32,470 nucleotides of DNA from Roseateles toxinivorans (GTDB lineage: Bacteria; Pseudomonadota; Gammaproteobacteria; Burkholderiales; Burkholderiaceae_C), in the NCBI GenBank assembly GCA_945898095.1, contig CAMDHE010000050.1:1-32470 (forward strand). Reading direction: 5' to 3'. Below, one piece after another: positions 1 to 7,797 of the stretch; positions within the stretch are counted from its first letter, which is position 1; the number at the start of each line of letters is the position of its first letter. Under the pieces are notes generated by a model that did no database searches, was not told the DNA's origin, and worked only from the letters and a program-made list of their open reading frames with translations. Made by a program: the position numbers and the translations under genes.

Positions 1-44
1 CCAAGCGCCTTTTCTGCTGTAACCTTGGGGTCCAATTCCACCAT
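1..44 (-). CDS. Start of an unidentified gene, truncated by window edge
   Basis: An ATG on the minus strand at 44 opens a reading frame that runs off the window after 14 codons (MVELDPKVTAEKAL). It begins only 2 bases after the stop codon of the NadC-like gene, and the purine-rich AAGGGA just upstream of that stop is a plausible ribosome binding site. It is therefore probably the fifth gene of the same operon. Too little is visible to recognise a family. Confidence 0.55.
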   Translation of the reverse strand, partial: MVELDPKVTAEKAL

Positions 45-46
45 TT

Positions 47-934
47 TCACTGTCCCTTCTGGGCAAGAGCAATGTCGCGCAACGCACTCGCCTTCAATTG
101 CCCGATGTCGATACTAATGTCGACAACCTTGGCACTGTGCACTATGCCGCCGATTGCGATCTGCTTGACACCGGTCTTGGCGATTGGCACCACCGTTTCT
201 TCATTGACTCCCCCAGTGCCAACCGTCCAGGCTTTGTCCCCGACTATCTTTACCGCCTCAGCCAATACATCTATATCCATATTATCGAACATAATGCATT
301 CGACACCACAGGCGAGCGCCTCCCTGGTATCTTCAAGCGTTTCGCACTCGCACTCTATCTTCAGCGTATGTTGGCCACGTTCGCGTAACTGGGCGACTGC
401 AGGGCTAATACCACCGGCCATCTTGATATGGTTATCCTTGAGCAAAACTGCATTGTGCAGGCTGTACATGTGCGGAATTGCTCCGCCTTTTCGCACGGCA
501 TATTTTTGCAGCACCCGGATCGGTGGTATGCCCTTCCTTGCATCGGAAATTTTCGTGCCATATGGCTTGACCAGATCAACATATTTTCGCGCTTCGGTCG
601 CGATACCAGAAAGGTGCTGCAGATAATCCAAAGCCAGACGTTCGCCGGCTGCAAAGATCCAGGCGGGCGCCTTGATCGTCATGACGACATCACCGGGCCT
701 GCAAAATTCGCCATCCTGTTTGAGAATTAAAATATCACTTTCGGGAGCCAGAATTTCAAATGTCATTTTCGCAACTGGAATTCCACACAGAATTCCCGGC
801 TTCTTCATATATATATTGGCGGTCATTATCTGCTTATGACCATCCAGGAATTGTGACGTATGATCGCCGTGCATCAACTCCTCGCGAATTCCCCATTCGA
901 TGATTGGGCGAATTATGCTTGGTATCAAATCCAT
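47..934 (-). CDS. NadC-like (quinolinate phosphoribosyltransferase family) enzyme, divergent
   Basis: This 295-residue protein has the length and layout of nicotinate-nucleotide pyrophosphorylases, which join quinolinate and PRPP to make nicotinate mononucleotide with loss of CO2. Family signatures visible are GDHTS (23-27), ERLALDYLQHLSGIAT (98-113), LQKYAVRKGG (142-151), LLKDNHI (164-170), IECECET (193-199) and MFDNM (215-219). Several substrate-contact motifs deviate: the usual TRKTxPG is ARKGIPP (132-138), the usual His-Arg pair is His155-Met156, and the usual SGG is TGG (240-242). It may therefore act on another base, as the NadC-like ModD proteins are thought to do. The ATG at 934 has a good AGGA site upstream and overlaps the end of the esterase gene by 10 bases, so it sits within the operon. 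It is unlikely to be the housekeeping nadC, which normally lies with nadA/nadB; this is inferred from context. Confidence 0.8.
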   Translation of the reverse strand: MDLIPSIIRPIIEWGIREELMHGDHTSQFLDGHKQIMTANIYMKKPGILCGIPVAKMTFEILAPESDILILKQDGEFCRPGDVVMTIKAPAWIFAAGERLALDYLQHLSGIATEARKYVDLVKPYGTKISDARKGIPPIRVLQKYAVRKGGAIPHMYSLHNAVLLKDNHIKMAGGISPAVAQLRERGQHTLKIECECETLEDTREALACGVECIMFDNMDIDVLAEAVKIVGDKAWTVGTGGVNEETVVPIAKTGVKQIAIGGIVHSAKVVDISIDIGQLKASALRDIALAQKGQ

Positions 935-1941
935 TTGCTTTTCCTTTGCTTATCTACCACACCAAAAAGAGCAAGGCGTAGCGCCTCACATGAGAAATTC
1001 GCCATCTTCTTCACATCCTCGCTGCTGGACAGCGCCCGGAAAAATCCATGCGTCAATCGTTCGGCATTGCGAATCACAACGCTAGTACCGGCGAGTTGCA
1101 GTCGCGCTGCGTAGTTGCGCCCATCATCGCGTAGCGGATCATATTCGGCGGTAATAATATGGGCTGCCGGTAACCCACCAAGCCCGTCTGCAACCAACGG
1201 AACAGCATAGGCTACTGGGGGCACATCTATTTCTGCCAGATAGTTTTTCCAGAAATACCTCATTTCGCGGCCGGATAGTATCGGCGCATCCGAATTTTCC
1301 ATATATGACAAGGTTTCAAAGTTCGAGCCCATGGCGGGATAATTAAGTAGCTGTAACAAGATCTCCGGGCCTCGCCTATCGCGCGCAGCGATTGCACATG
1401 CGGCAGCTAGATTGCCACCGGAACTCTCGCCGGCAACTGCGATTCTCGATGTATCAATACCATTAGCCGAACCCTGTTCTGCCAGCCATGTCAAAGCGGC
1501 ATAGCAATCATTGAAGCCGGCAGGAAATGGATGCTCCGGCGACAGTCGATATTCAGGACTAACAACGATAGCTCCGACTTCCTTCACGTATAGATAGGCT
1601 AGCTCAGAAGACTGCTCAGGACTACCGTACATCCAACCGCCGCCATGGCAATAAAGTATCACTGGCAACAGACCGACTGCAGCCGTCGGGCGGAACACAA
1701 GCAAGCGCAGCGGCAGGCCATCGCTGGATATATTTATCCACTCGACTGTTACACCGTCCGGGATAATCTGCAGATTTTCAGCCCGTACCTTGGCTACCTT
1801 TTCACGGCGACTCACGACATCCACAAGGTCCAGCGACTCAGACCGGTCAGCAATTGCTTTCTCGAGATAAGGCAAATACGTCGGGTCAATGTTCATTGCT
1901 CGCATTGTATTTTTCCCAGCCGCGTCATTTGCAAGGTTCAC
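925..1941 (-). CDS. Alpha/beta hydrolase, HSL-type esterase
   Basis: A 338-residue alpha/beta hydrolase of the hormone-sensitive-lipase (Aes/lipase IV) family, which hydrolyses ester bonds of small substrates. The oxyanion-hole motif HGGGW is at 99-103, the nucleophile elbow GESSG at 171-175 (Ser173), the acid Asp268 in AEYDPLRDDG, and His298 in THGFF. All catalytic parts are intact. No signal peptide is seen, so it is probably cytoplasmic. The start used is a GTG that overlaps the psuG-like stop as GTGA, suggesting translational coupling. An ATG 12 codons further in (MRAMNIDP), with a weak GGGA upstream, is a reasonable alternative. The substrate cannot be told from sequence, but its position between a PsuG-like and a NadC-like gene suggests it removes an ester group from an imported compound or intermediate. 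Confidence 0.85.
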   Translation of the reverse strand: MNLANDAAGKNTMRAMNIDPTYLPYLEKAIADRSESLDLVDVVSRREKVAKVRAENLQIIPDGVTVEWINISSDGLPLRLLVFRPTAAVGLLPVILYCHGGGWMYGSPEQSSELAYLYVKEVGAIVVSPEYRLSPEHPFPAGFNDCYAALTWLAEQGSANGIDTSRIAVAGESSGGNLAAACAIAARDRRGPEILLQLLNYPAMGSNFETLSYMENSDAPILSGREMRYFWKNYLAEIDVPPVAYAVPLVADGLGGLPAAHIITAEYDPLRDDGRNYAARLQLAGTSVVIRNAERLTHGFFRALSSSEDVKKMANFSCEALRLALFGVVDKQRKSKWI

Positions 1942-2849
1942 CTTGCGTGGGCATCAAGCCGCCGCCCTGCAAAGGCAGCGGCGATCTGGCCGGCAGCCTT
2001 TGCAACTGCCAATATTGCCGTCTGGCGTATCTTGTCAGCTTGACCGGAAGTCATCTGGTCCAGTTGTGCGAGCAGGAAAGGCGTCAGCGCCTTTCCCGTT
2101 ATTCCGGCCTGTTTGGCTGCAGTCATGGATTTCTCGACCAGTTCCTCCAGCAACTCGGGCGCCATCTCGCTGGGTGGCGCAATCGCTACCACCACGCCCG
2201 TTTCAGAACCTAGTTGCCAGTGAACATCAAGAAGTGCTGCAACCTGTTCCGGCTCATCCAGTCGATCGATTGAGAGCTGGGTCGATCCAAAGTAGGCCGG
2301 AAAGTTGCCGGTACGATAGCCGATAACCGGTACTGACTTCGTCTCAAGGAATTCAAGGGTGCGCGGCAGGTCCAGAATGATCTTGGCACCCGTACAGACA
2401 ATTGCCACCGGATTTTCTGCAATCTCCTCCAGGTCGGACGAAGCATCAAGCGTCTCCTCGTAGCCCCGGTGAATGCCACCAATGGCACCCGTCATGGCGA
2501 CATGTATGCCGGCGAGACGTGCGCAAAAGATTGTTGCCGAGACTGTTGTCAACGCGCAGTTGCCTTTGACGAGCGCCATTGCCAGCTCACGCTTGCCGGC
2601 CTTTGATACCGATTTGGCCCGTCCGATCTTCTCGAGTTGTGCCGCGTCAGGTCCGATGACAATCTGCCCGTCAATAACGGCCACGAGAGCAGGAATCGCA
2701 CCTTGCGAACGGATCGTCTGGCTGACTTCCTCAAACAGAGTCAGATTATCCGGGTACTTTCCTGCCGGCGAGATTATCACTGACTCGATTGCAACAACCG
2801 GCAGGGCTCGAGCGCAGGCGTCAGCTACTTCGAGTCCAATTTGTAGCAT
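1938..2849 (-). CDS. PsuG-like pseudouridine-5'-phosphate glycosidase family protein
   Basis: About 303 residues, close to the usual length of PsuG, which reversibly splits pseudouridine 5'-phosphate into uracil and ribose 5-phosphate by breaking a C-C glycosidic bond. Matching motifs are ESVIIS (Glu22), TTVSATI, TGAIGGIHRG, SSDLEE (Asp139), CTGAKIILDL (Lys156, the position of the catalytic lysine of the family), VPVIGY and GKALTPFLL. The C-terminal stretch that carries conserved asparagines in PsuG reads ADKIRQTAILAVAKAAG here, without Asn, so the substrate or mechanism may differ. The related IndA-type proteins show the family has roles beyond pseudouridine. A TTG two codons upstream (2855) is an alternative start. 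No PsuK-type kinase is visible nearby. The gene lies 35 bases after the binding-protein gene and overlaps the esterase gene by 4 bases. Confidence 0.82.
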   Translation of the reverse strand: MLQIGLEVADACARALPVVAIESVIISPAGKYPDNLTLFEEVSQTIRSQGAIPALVAVIDGQIVIGPDAAQLEKIGRAKSVSKAGKRELAMALVKGNCALTTVSATIFCARLAGIHVAMTGAIGGIHRGYEETLDASSDLEEIAENPVAIVCTGAKIILDLPRTLEFLETKSVPVIGYRTGNFPAYFGSTQLSIDRLDEPEQVAALLDVHWQLGSETGVVVAIAPPSEMAPELLEELVEKSMTAAKQAGITGKALTPFLLAQLDQMTSGQADKIRQTAILAVAKAAGQIAAAFAGRRLDAHAR

Positions 2850-2884
2850 TATCAATTACCCAATCTCAGGTGAACGGGGGTTGA

Positions 2885-4087
2885 CTATTTCTTTGCGTAC
2901 TCGCAGTCCCCGTCCTGCATCGGTCTAAAGGCATCGTTTCCTGGAACTTTCGCGATCAAATTATAATAATCCCAAGGCCGCTTCGATTCCTCGGGCTTCT
3001 TCACGGAATACAAGTACAGATCACGAATGACGCGTCCATCCTTGCGTATGAATGCATTCTTCGTGAAAAAGTCATTTATTTTCATCTCACGCATCTGGTT
3101 GGCCACCTTGTCGGGGTCGGTCGTTCCCGCTGCGGTCACAGCCTTGAGGTAATGGGTCACCGCACTATAAATACCAGCCTGCAGCATTGTTGGCATGGAG
3201 CGGTGCTCCTTCAAGAAGCGCTCGGACCATTCACGCGTCTGTGCATCGGTATCCCAATAGAAAGCTTCAGTCAAGAGCAGTCCTTGAGCGCGCTGCAATC
3301 CAATCGCGTGAATATCAGTGATAAAGACCAGCAAGCCAGCCATTTTTTGGCCGGATTTGGTTATCTGGAATTCTCCCGCCTGTTTGATGGCGTTGCTCGT
3401 ATCGGCGCCGGCATTTGCCAAAGCGATTATCTTTGCTTTTGAAGCCTGGGCTTGCAGCAGGAATGAAGAGAAGTCATTATTGCCGAGTGGCGTTCGCACG
3501 CCGCCGAGAACCTTGCCGTTGTTGGCAATCACGACATCGCGGGTGTCGCGTTCCAAAGCGTGCCCGAAAGCGTAGTCAGCGGTAATGAAATACCAGGTGT
3601 CATTGCCAGCTCGGACTGCAGCGCCGCCTGTACTTTTGGCGAGGGCGTAGGTGTCATAAATCCAATGGAATCCTGTCGGTGAACAGGCTTTTCCAGTCAG
3701 GTCGGATGAACCACCGCTCACCACAATATCGATTTTTTTCTTTGTACTTGAAACTGATCTGACCGCCAGAGCAGCACTTGAGTTTCCGAGTCCGACCACA
3801 GCGGTCACGCCATCAACGTCGTACCAACTCCTCGCCATCGAGGAAGCAATGTCAGCCTTGTTCTGGTGGTCACCCGTCACCAGCCCGATCGGGTTACCGA
3901 GGGCTTGTCCACCAAAATCCTGGATCGCGAATTTTGCCGCGATCACGGCACCGGGGCCTGTGGAGGCCGACAGAGGTCCCGACATGTCTTCCATGATTGC
4001 TATTTTTGCGACTTGTTGCGCAAAGGATTCCACTCCGACGCAGGATATTGCCGCGACTCCTAGAACTATCTTCCGGAACGTTTTCAT
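2885..4087 (-). CDS. ABC transporter substrate-binding protein, branched-chain amino acid (LivK) type
   Basis: A 400-residue periplasmic binding protein (Peripla_BP_6 / LivK type) that would capture a small molecule for an ABC importer. A signal peptide MKTFRKIVLGVAAISCVGVESFA is followed by a likely cleavage before QQ. The mature part opens with KIAIMEDMSGPLS, and later segments such as GVTAVVGLGNSSAALAV and FITADYAFGHALERD fit the two-lobed fold. The start at 4087 is chosen because AAGGAG lies six bases upstream; an in-frame ATG ten codons earlier lacks this and would spoil the signal peptide. It is the first gene of the low-GC operon. No permease or ATPase gene is in the window, so these may lie beyond the left edge. 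This binding-protein class also takes urea, amides and aromatic acids, so the ligand is open. Confidence 0.88.
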   Translation of the reverse strand: MKTFRKIVLGVAAISCVGVESFAQQVAKIAIMEDMSGPLSASTGPGAVIAAKFAIQDFGGQALGNPIGLVTGDHQNKADIASSMARSWYDVDGVTAVVGLGNSSAALAVRSVSSTKKKIDIVVSGGSSDLTGKACSPTGFHWIYDTYALAKSTGGAAVRAGNDTWYFITADYAFGHALERDTRDVVIANNGKVLGGVRTPLGNNDFSSFLLQAQASKAKIIALANAGADTSNAIKQAGEFQITKSGQKMAGLLVFITDIHAIGLQRAQGLLLTEAFYWDTDAQTREWSERFLKEHRSMPTMLQAGIYSAVTHYLKAVTAAGTTDPDKVANQMREMKINDFFTKNAFIRKDGRVIRDLYLYSVKKPEESKRPWDYYNLIAKVPGNDAFRPMQDGDCEYAKK

Positions 4088-4265
4088 GATCGTCTCCTTT
4101 GACTTTTTTGAATTCAATTGATGAGGATTTTTATACCTGAATAAATACTGAGAGGCTTTGCTGTAAATATATTTTTAATTTTCGAAAATCCCTGGGCTTG
4201 TATTCTGCACGCGATCGTGAGCACTGAAGGCCTGCCAGGCTAGCTCCCGGAATGCATGTTTAAAC

Positions 4266-4314
4266 ACAATAAATATTTACAACAAATATACAATTATTAT
4301 TGTAATTTATTGTT
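4266..4314. repeat. Nested AT-rich palindrome, candidate operator
   Basis: A perfect 9-base inverted repeat (ACAATAAAT at 4266-4274, ATTTATTGT at 4305-4313) encloses a second palindrome TACAAT-TATT-ATTGTA (4289-4304). The stretch 4281-4314 as a whole is an imperfect palindrome beginning AACAAAT and ending ATTTATTGTT. It lies about 200 bases upstream of the binding-protein gene, where a regulator could bind. No T-run follows that would mark an intrinsic terminator, although DNA this AT-rich can form palindromes by chance. Confidence 0.45.
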
Positions 4315-4387
4315 ACTTTGTGAAGAGTTTTTAACGCCGTTAGAAAAGACTATCGCTTGCACGGATCGACCTTTTTCAGATGATTGG

Positions 4388-4460
4388 CGCTGCATTCCGC
4401 AGCGACAACTCATTGCTGGCTTGCCAGTCGATTTGACTTAGGTTGCAGCATCCATGCTGC
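4388..4460. repeat. Three short GC-rich palindromes in a row
   Basis: CGCTGC-ATTCC-GCAGCG (4388-4404), CTGGC-TT-GCCAG (4416-4427) and GCAGCAT-CC-ATGCTGC (4445-4460) follow each other at roughly 28-base intervals. They sit at the edge between the AT-rich region and the GC-rich core sequence. None is followed by a T-run. They may be protein-binding sites or remnants of a small repeat; no function is asserted. Confidence 0.3.
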
Positions 4461-4702
4461 CTGTTCCCGATTTAAATACTTCCTGCGCGGCAGTCTACGC
4501 CCAGCAAGGTATTTATTACCAAAAAATATAGGCGGGCAAGCGTTTTTACTTATAGGGTTTTCGAGATATTATTCAATTTACTGTCCGACTGAACAGTGGC
4601 CTAGTCTGGATCGCACACATGGTGCCCCTTGAAGTGATGAGGGCGCAACTGGTTCTGCTGACAAGCAGCCCAGAACCGAAGTCAGTCTGCCCCGGGGAGC
4701 GC

Positions 4703-5965
4703 TCAGCGCCGCCCGAACATCATCTGCCTGGCCAGGGCCTTTTTCAGTGGCGGCAAGGCCTGCAGAACGGCCAGCGCCAAGCCGCGCGCAGCCGGCAGGC
4801 CGGGCCAGCGCCAGGCAAAGCTTCTGGCGAGGAAATCGGTGGCCGCAATCATCACCCAGCGGTCCGGTGCGCGCTGCCATTCGACCCGCTGGAGCGCTGC
4901 GTCGATGTCGCCGCTGCTGCGCAAGGCATCGACCAGGGCATAGACATCGCGCAGCCCCAGATTGAGCCCCTGGCCCGCCACCGGATGGAGCGTCTGGGCG
5001 GCGTTGCCGATGCGGACGATGCGGCGCTCGACCAGGCTGCGCTCGGCATTCAATCCAAGCGCAAAGCATTTCAATCCACTGATGCCTTGCAATTTACCAA
5101 CAGCTGCGGGCAACTGACTTTGCAGCACCGCCAGACGCTGGTTGTCGCTCAAGCTGGCCACCTCGTCATCGGCTTGTGGCATGCACCAGACCAAAGCTGC
5201 ACGGCGCGGTTGGCCAGCCACCGGACGCAAGGGCAGCAAGGCCAGTGGCCCGTTGCGGGTGAACCGCTCATAAGCCACGCCGACCGGACTGTCATCAGCC
5301 AGAACCAGCGTACCGACCCAGGCGTTTTGTAAATAGTCCCGGCTGACGGCCTTGCGCGCCTGGTCGGCGAATACACCGCCTTCGGCGACGACAGCCAGGT
5401 CGAAACGCTCGGCAATGCCGGCATCGACTTCAACGCCAGTCTCCGGCGCCTCCAGCGGCTTCAAGTTTTTTACCGGGGAGCCGAATCGACTGCTCAGTCG
5501 GCCCGGCTCAAACGCCACAAGTCCATTCCAGGCAGCCTGCAGCGGCGCGACCAATTGGCCGTAGCTGATCACGGCACCAAGCTGCGCCACACCCTGCTCG
5601 GCCGCACTTAAACGCACCTCGGGTTCTCCCGATGCGCCGAACAGCGGATGTCGCAAGGTCGGCGGCGCCTGACTGACATTCACCTGCAGAATCGCCTGGG
5701 CCAGACCTGGATCCCAAACCGACAAGCGCTGCAGCAATTGCACGCTGCCGAGCGACAGGGCCAGGGTGCGGGGATCGCCCGTGACATCCTTGTCGATCAA
5801 TCGGGCATCGAACAGGCTGATGCGAAGCTGCGGCAGCAATTGCGCCGCCAACAGCGCCAGGCTCAGGCCGACCGGACCGGCACCGATGATCGCCAGATGC
5901 AGCGCCGGCTTGGAGCCTGCGGGAAGTGGCGAATCGGCATCGGGGTCAAGGTTTCGGGTCTGCAT
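4703..5965 (-). CDS. ubiH: UbiH/COQ6-family FAD-dependent hydroxylase (ubiquinone biosynthesis)
   Basis: A 420-residue flavoprotein monooxygenase of the UbiH/UbiF/COQ6 family, which hydroxylates the aromatic ring of ubiquinone precursors with O2 and NADPH. The FAD-binding Rossmann motif IIGAGPVG is at 26-33. The second FAD motif, [19 protein letters not shown], is near residues 320-338 and has the Asn form typical of UbiH rather than the GD form of many relatives. [17 protein letters not shown] also matches the family. The exact hydroxylated ring position cannot be settled by motif, so the symbol is tentative. The start is uncertain: the ATG at 5965 removes a poor leader, but an in-frame ATG at 6031 exists, and neither has a strong ribosome binding site. 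It is divergent from the aldo/keto reductase gene, with 84 bases between. Confidence 0.8.
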   Translation of the reverse strand: MQTRNLDPDADSPLPAGSKPALHLAIIGAGPVGLSLALLAAQLLPQLRISLFDARLIDKDVTGDPRTLALSLGSVQLLQRLSVWDPGLAQAILQVNVSQAPPTLRHPLFGASGEPEVRLSAAEQGVAQLGAVISYGQLVAPLQAAWNGLVAFEPGRLSSRFGSPVKNLKPLEAPETGVEVDAGIAERFDLAVVAEGGVFADQARKAVSRDYLQNAWVGTLVLADDSPVGVAYERFTRNGPLALLPLRPVAGQPRRAALVWCMPQADDEVASLSDNQRLAVLQSQLPAAVGKLQGISGLKCFALGLNAERSLVERRIVRIGNAAQTLHPVAGQGLNLGLRDVYALVDALRSSGDIDAALQRVEWQRAPDRWVMIAATDFLARSFAWRWPGLPAARGLALAVLQALPPLKKALARQMMFGRR

Positions 5966-6049
5966 GGATGGGCAGCTTACCGCATGACCTTGCAAGCCGC
6001 GCTGACCCCGGTCTGCGTTACCCTTGCGCAAATTTTTGAAGGATCAGTC

Positions 6050-7030
6050 ATGCAATATCGTCGTCTGGGCCGCAGCGGCCTGCAGGTTTCCGAGCTGTCA
6101 CTGGGCTCTTGGGTGACTTATCACAACCAGGTCGATAGCCAGGGCGCTACCGAGATGCTGGCTGCCGCCTATGACGCCGGCATCAACTTCTTCGACAACG
6201 CCGAAGTCTATGCAATGGGCCGCAGCGAAATCTTGATGGGTCAGGCTTTCAAGGCGCTGAAATGGCCGCGACTGAACTACATCGTCTCGACCAAGTTTTT
6301 CTGGGGCATCGATCGCGAGGGCAACACCGTCAATCGCCGCGACACCCTGAACCGCAAATACCTGATGCAGGCGATCGACGGTTCACTGGCCCGGTTGCAG
6401 CTCGACTTCGTCGATCTGGTCTATTGCCATCGCCCTGACCCGCAAACGCCGATCGAGGAAACCGTGCGGGCGATGAGCGACATGATCAGCCAGGGCAAGG
6501 CGCTTTACTGGGGCACCAGCGAATGGTCGGCAGACGCCATCCGCAGCGCTTACGAGATCGCCGACCGCCACCATCTGCACAAACCGGTGATGGAACAGCC
6601 GCAATACAACCTTTTGCACCGCGGCAAGGTCGAGCAGGAATACGCGCAGCTGTACGCGGAAATCGGTCTGGGCTTGACCACCTGGAGCCCGCTCGCGTCG
6701 GGGTTGTTGACCGGCAAATACCAGCAGGGCATTCCTGAAGACAGCCGGGGCGCGCTCGCTTCGATGGCTTATCTGCACGACACCCTGACCGATCCGGCCA
6801 AGAACAAGGCCGTTGCCGGGCTGGCCCAGATCGCTGCCGAACTCGGCGGCAATGTGGCCCAACTGGCGATTGCCTGGGTCAACAAGAACCCGCATGTATC
6901 AACTGTGATCCTGGGCGCCAGCAAACTCGCGCAGTTGCAGGACAACCTCGGCGCCCTCGCCTTGACACCGAAATTGACGCCCGAAGTGATGGCCCGCATC
7001 GACGCCTTGACCTTGCCGCTGTTGGACTGA
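6050..7030 (+). CDS. Aldo/keto reductase, Kv-channel beta-subunit-like
   Basis: A 326-residue TIM-barrel NADPH-dependent oxidoreductase closest in pattern to the AKR6 group (potassium-channel beta subunits and bacterial YghZ-like proteins), which reduce aldehydes and ketones. The catalytic tetrad is visible as Asp49 (FFDNAEVY), Tyr54, Lys82 (STKFFWG) and His127 (CHRPDPQTP). [29 protein letters not shown] and [14 protein letters not shown] are characteristic of this group. The ATG at 6050 has GAAGGA seven bases upstream; the reading frame is open further 5' but that part overlaps ubiH and has no homology-like features. It converges with the hemerythrin gene, with 54 bases between. The natural substrate is unknown. 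Confidence 0.9.
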   Translation: MQYRRLGRSGLQVSELSLGSWVTYHNQVDSQGATEMLAAAYDAGINFFDNAEVYAMGRSEILMGQAFKALKWPRLNYIVSTKFFWGIDREGNTVNRRDTLNRKYLMQAIDGSLARLQLDFVDLVYCHRPDPQTPIEETVRAMSDMISQGKALYWGTSEWSADAIRSAYEIADRHHLHKPVMEQPQYNLLHRGKVEQEYAQLYAEIGLGLTTWSPLASGLLTGKYQQGIPEDSRGALASMAYLHDTLTDPAKNKAVAGLAQIAAELGGNVAQLAIAWVNKNPHVSTVILGASKLAQLQDNLGALALTPKLTPEVMARIDALTLPLLD

Positions 7031-7084
7031 ACCTGCGCCAGAAGTCTTGCAAACCCTGGGCCCATGGCGTAAGTGAGCGCCTGC

Positions 7085-7669
7085 TCAGAGTGCCGGCCCC
7101 AGGCCGATCGGCGCCGGCACGGCGGCCAGCACTTTCTGGAACAGGCTGCGGTATTGCTCTTCAGGCGGGTGCCCGGTCAAAGGATCACGGTTGGCGGCAA
7201 AAGCCGCGTCGAGTTCTTCCCAGTCATCGGGTTGCAGCACCCTCAGGGCCAAAGGCAGGATTTGTTGTTCTTCAACTTCCATATGCCGCAGGTAAGCAGA
7301 GACATATTCCTGCGCTGCAAGCTCGAAGGCGTCGCGGCGCGCTTCGCCCATCACCTCGAAGGCCAGCAATGCATGCTCGAGATCGCGGATCGCATATTCG
7401 CCGCGCGCATGGTCATGGTCGAGCATGTCCAGGGTCTCACGGTGCGTGGGTGCACGGGCACGCAATTTCGGAAACAGCAACTGGCTTTCCTTCGGGTGGT
7501 GCAGGCGCTCGGGAAATTCGTCGACATAAAAGAGCATCGCTCGCAGCACCGAAAAGTCCGGCAGGCTGCCATGACGCCGGTGCTCGGCCAACAGCAACGG
7601 TATCGACCTGAGCATTGCCGCCAGGGCGCTATGTTCTTCACGAATGATGGTCAATGTCAAAGGCTTCAT
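7085..7669 (-). CDS. Hemerythrin HHE domain protein
   Basis: A 194-residue helical protein with a hemerythrin-like cation-binding domain. Candidate di-iron ligands are His13 (REEHSAL), His57/His58 (LHHPKE), Glu61, His85/His87 (LDHDHARGE), His129 (YLRHMEVEE) and Glu133. Such proteins bind O2, NO or iron, or protect against oxidative and nitrosative stress; which applies here is not decidable. The ATG at 7669 is preceded by GGAGC at good spacing. An in-frame upstream extension of 20 residues would intrude on the divergent transketolase promoter and lacks a ribosome binding site. It is transcribed on its own, convergent with the aldo/keto reductase. Confidence 0.87.
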   Translation of the reverse strand: MKPLTLTIIREEHSALAAMLRSIPLLLAEHRRHGSLPDFSVLRAMLFYVDEFPERLHHPKESQLLFPKLRARAPTHRETLDMLDHDHARGEYAIRDLEHALLAFEVMGEARRDAFELAAQEYVSAYLRHMEVEEQQILPLALRVLQPDDWEELDAAFAANRDPLTGHPPEEQYRSLFQKVLAAVPAPIGLGPAL

Positions 7670-7797
7670 CGGCTTGCTCCTGCACAAATGCGTTAGCCTG
7701 AACTCCGGCCGCCTGCTCGGTCTTGTCATTGATCAAGCCTACGTCTTTCTGCGGCCAAGTAAACTTAGCGTTTTTGCATTTTCCGGACCTATACAAC

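Larger units (their letters stand above)
4088..4702. other. Gene-free AT-rich region upstream of the binding-protein operon
   Basis: No convincing coding sequence is seen in these 615 bases. The part from about 4130 to 4340 is extremely AT-rich; 4261-4320 has only 9 G or C in 60 bases, unlike the GC-rich flank beyond 4700. It must contain the promoter of the leftward operon starting at 4087. A weak candidate -10 element (TATAAA read on the minus strand) lies at 4130-4135, but no good -35 partner was found. It also carries the palindromes listed separately and, near 4649-4675, an imperfect hairpin (GGTTCTGCTG ... AGCAGCCCAGAACC) that could end transcription of ubiH without a clear T-run. Confidence 0.6.

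Noticed and set aside
4256-4441. A 61-residue plus-strand reading frame in the AT-rich region
   Set aside because: No ribosome binding site, and its composition reflects the AT-rich palindromes; not supported as a gene.
5648-6049. N-terminal extension of the aldo/keto reductase by about 134 residues
   Set aside because: This open frame overlaps ubiH on the other strand and has no conserved features; the ATG at 6050 has a strong ribosome binding site.
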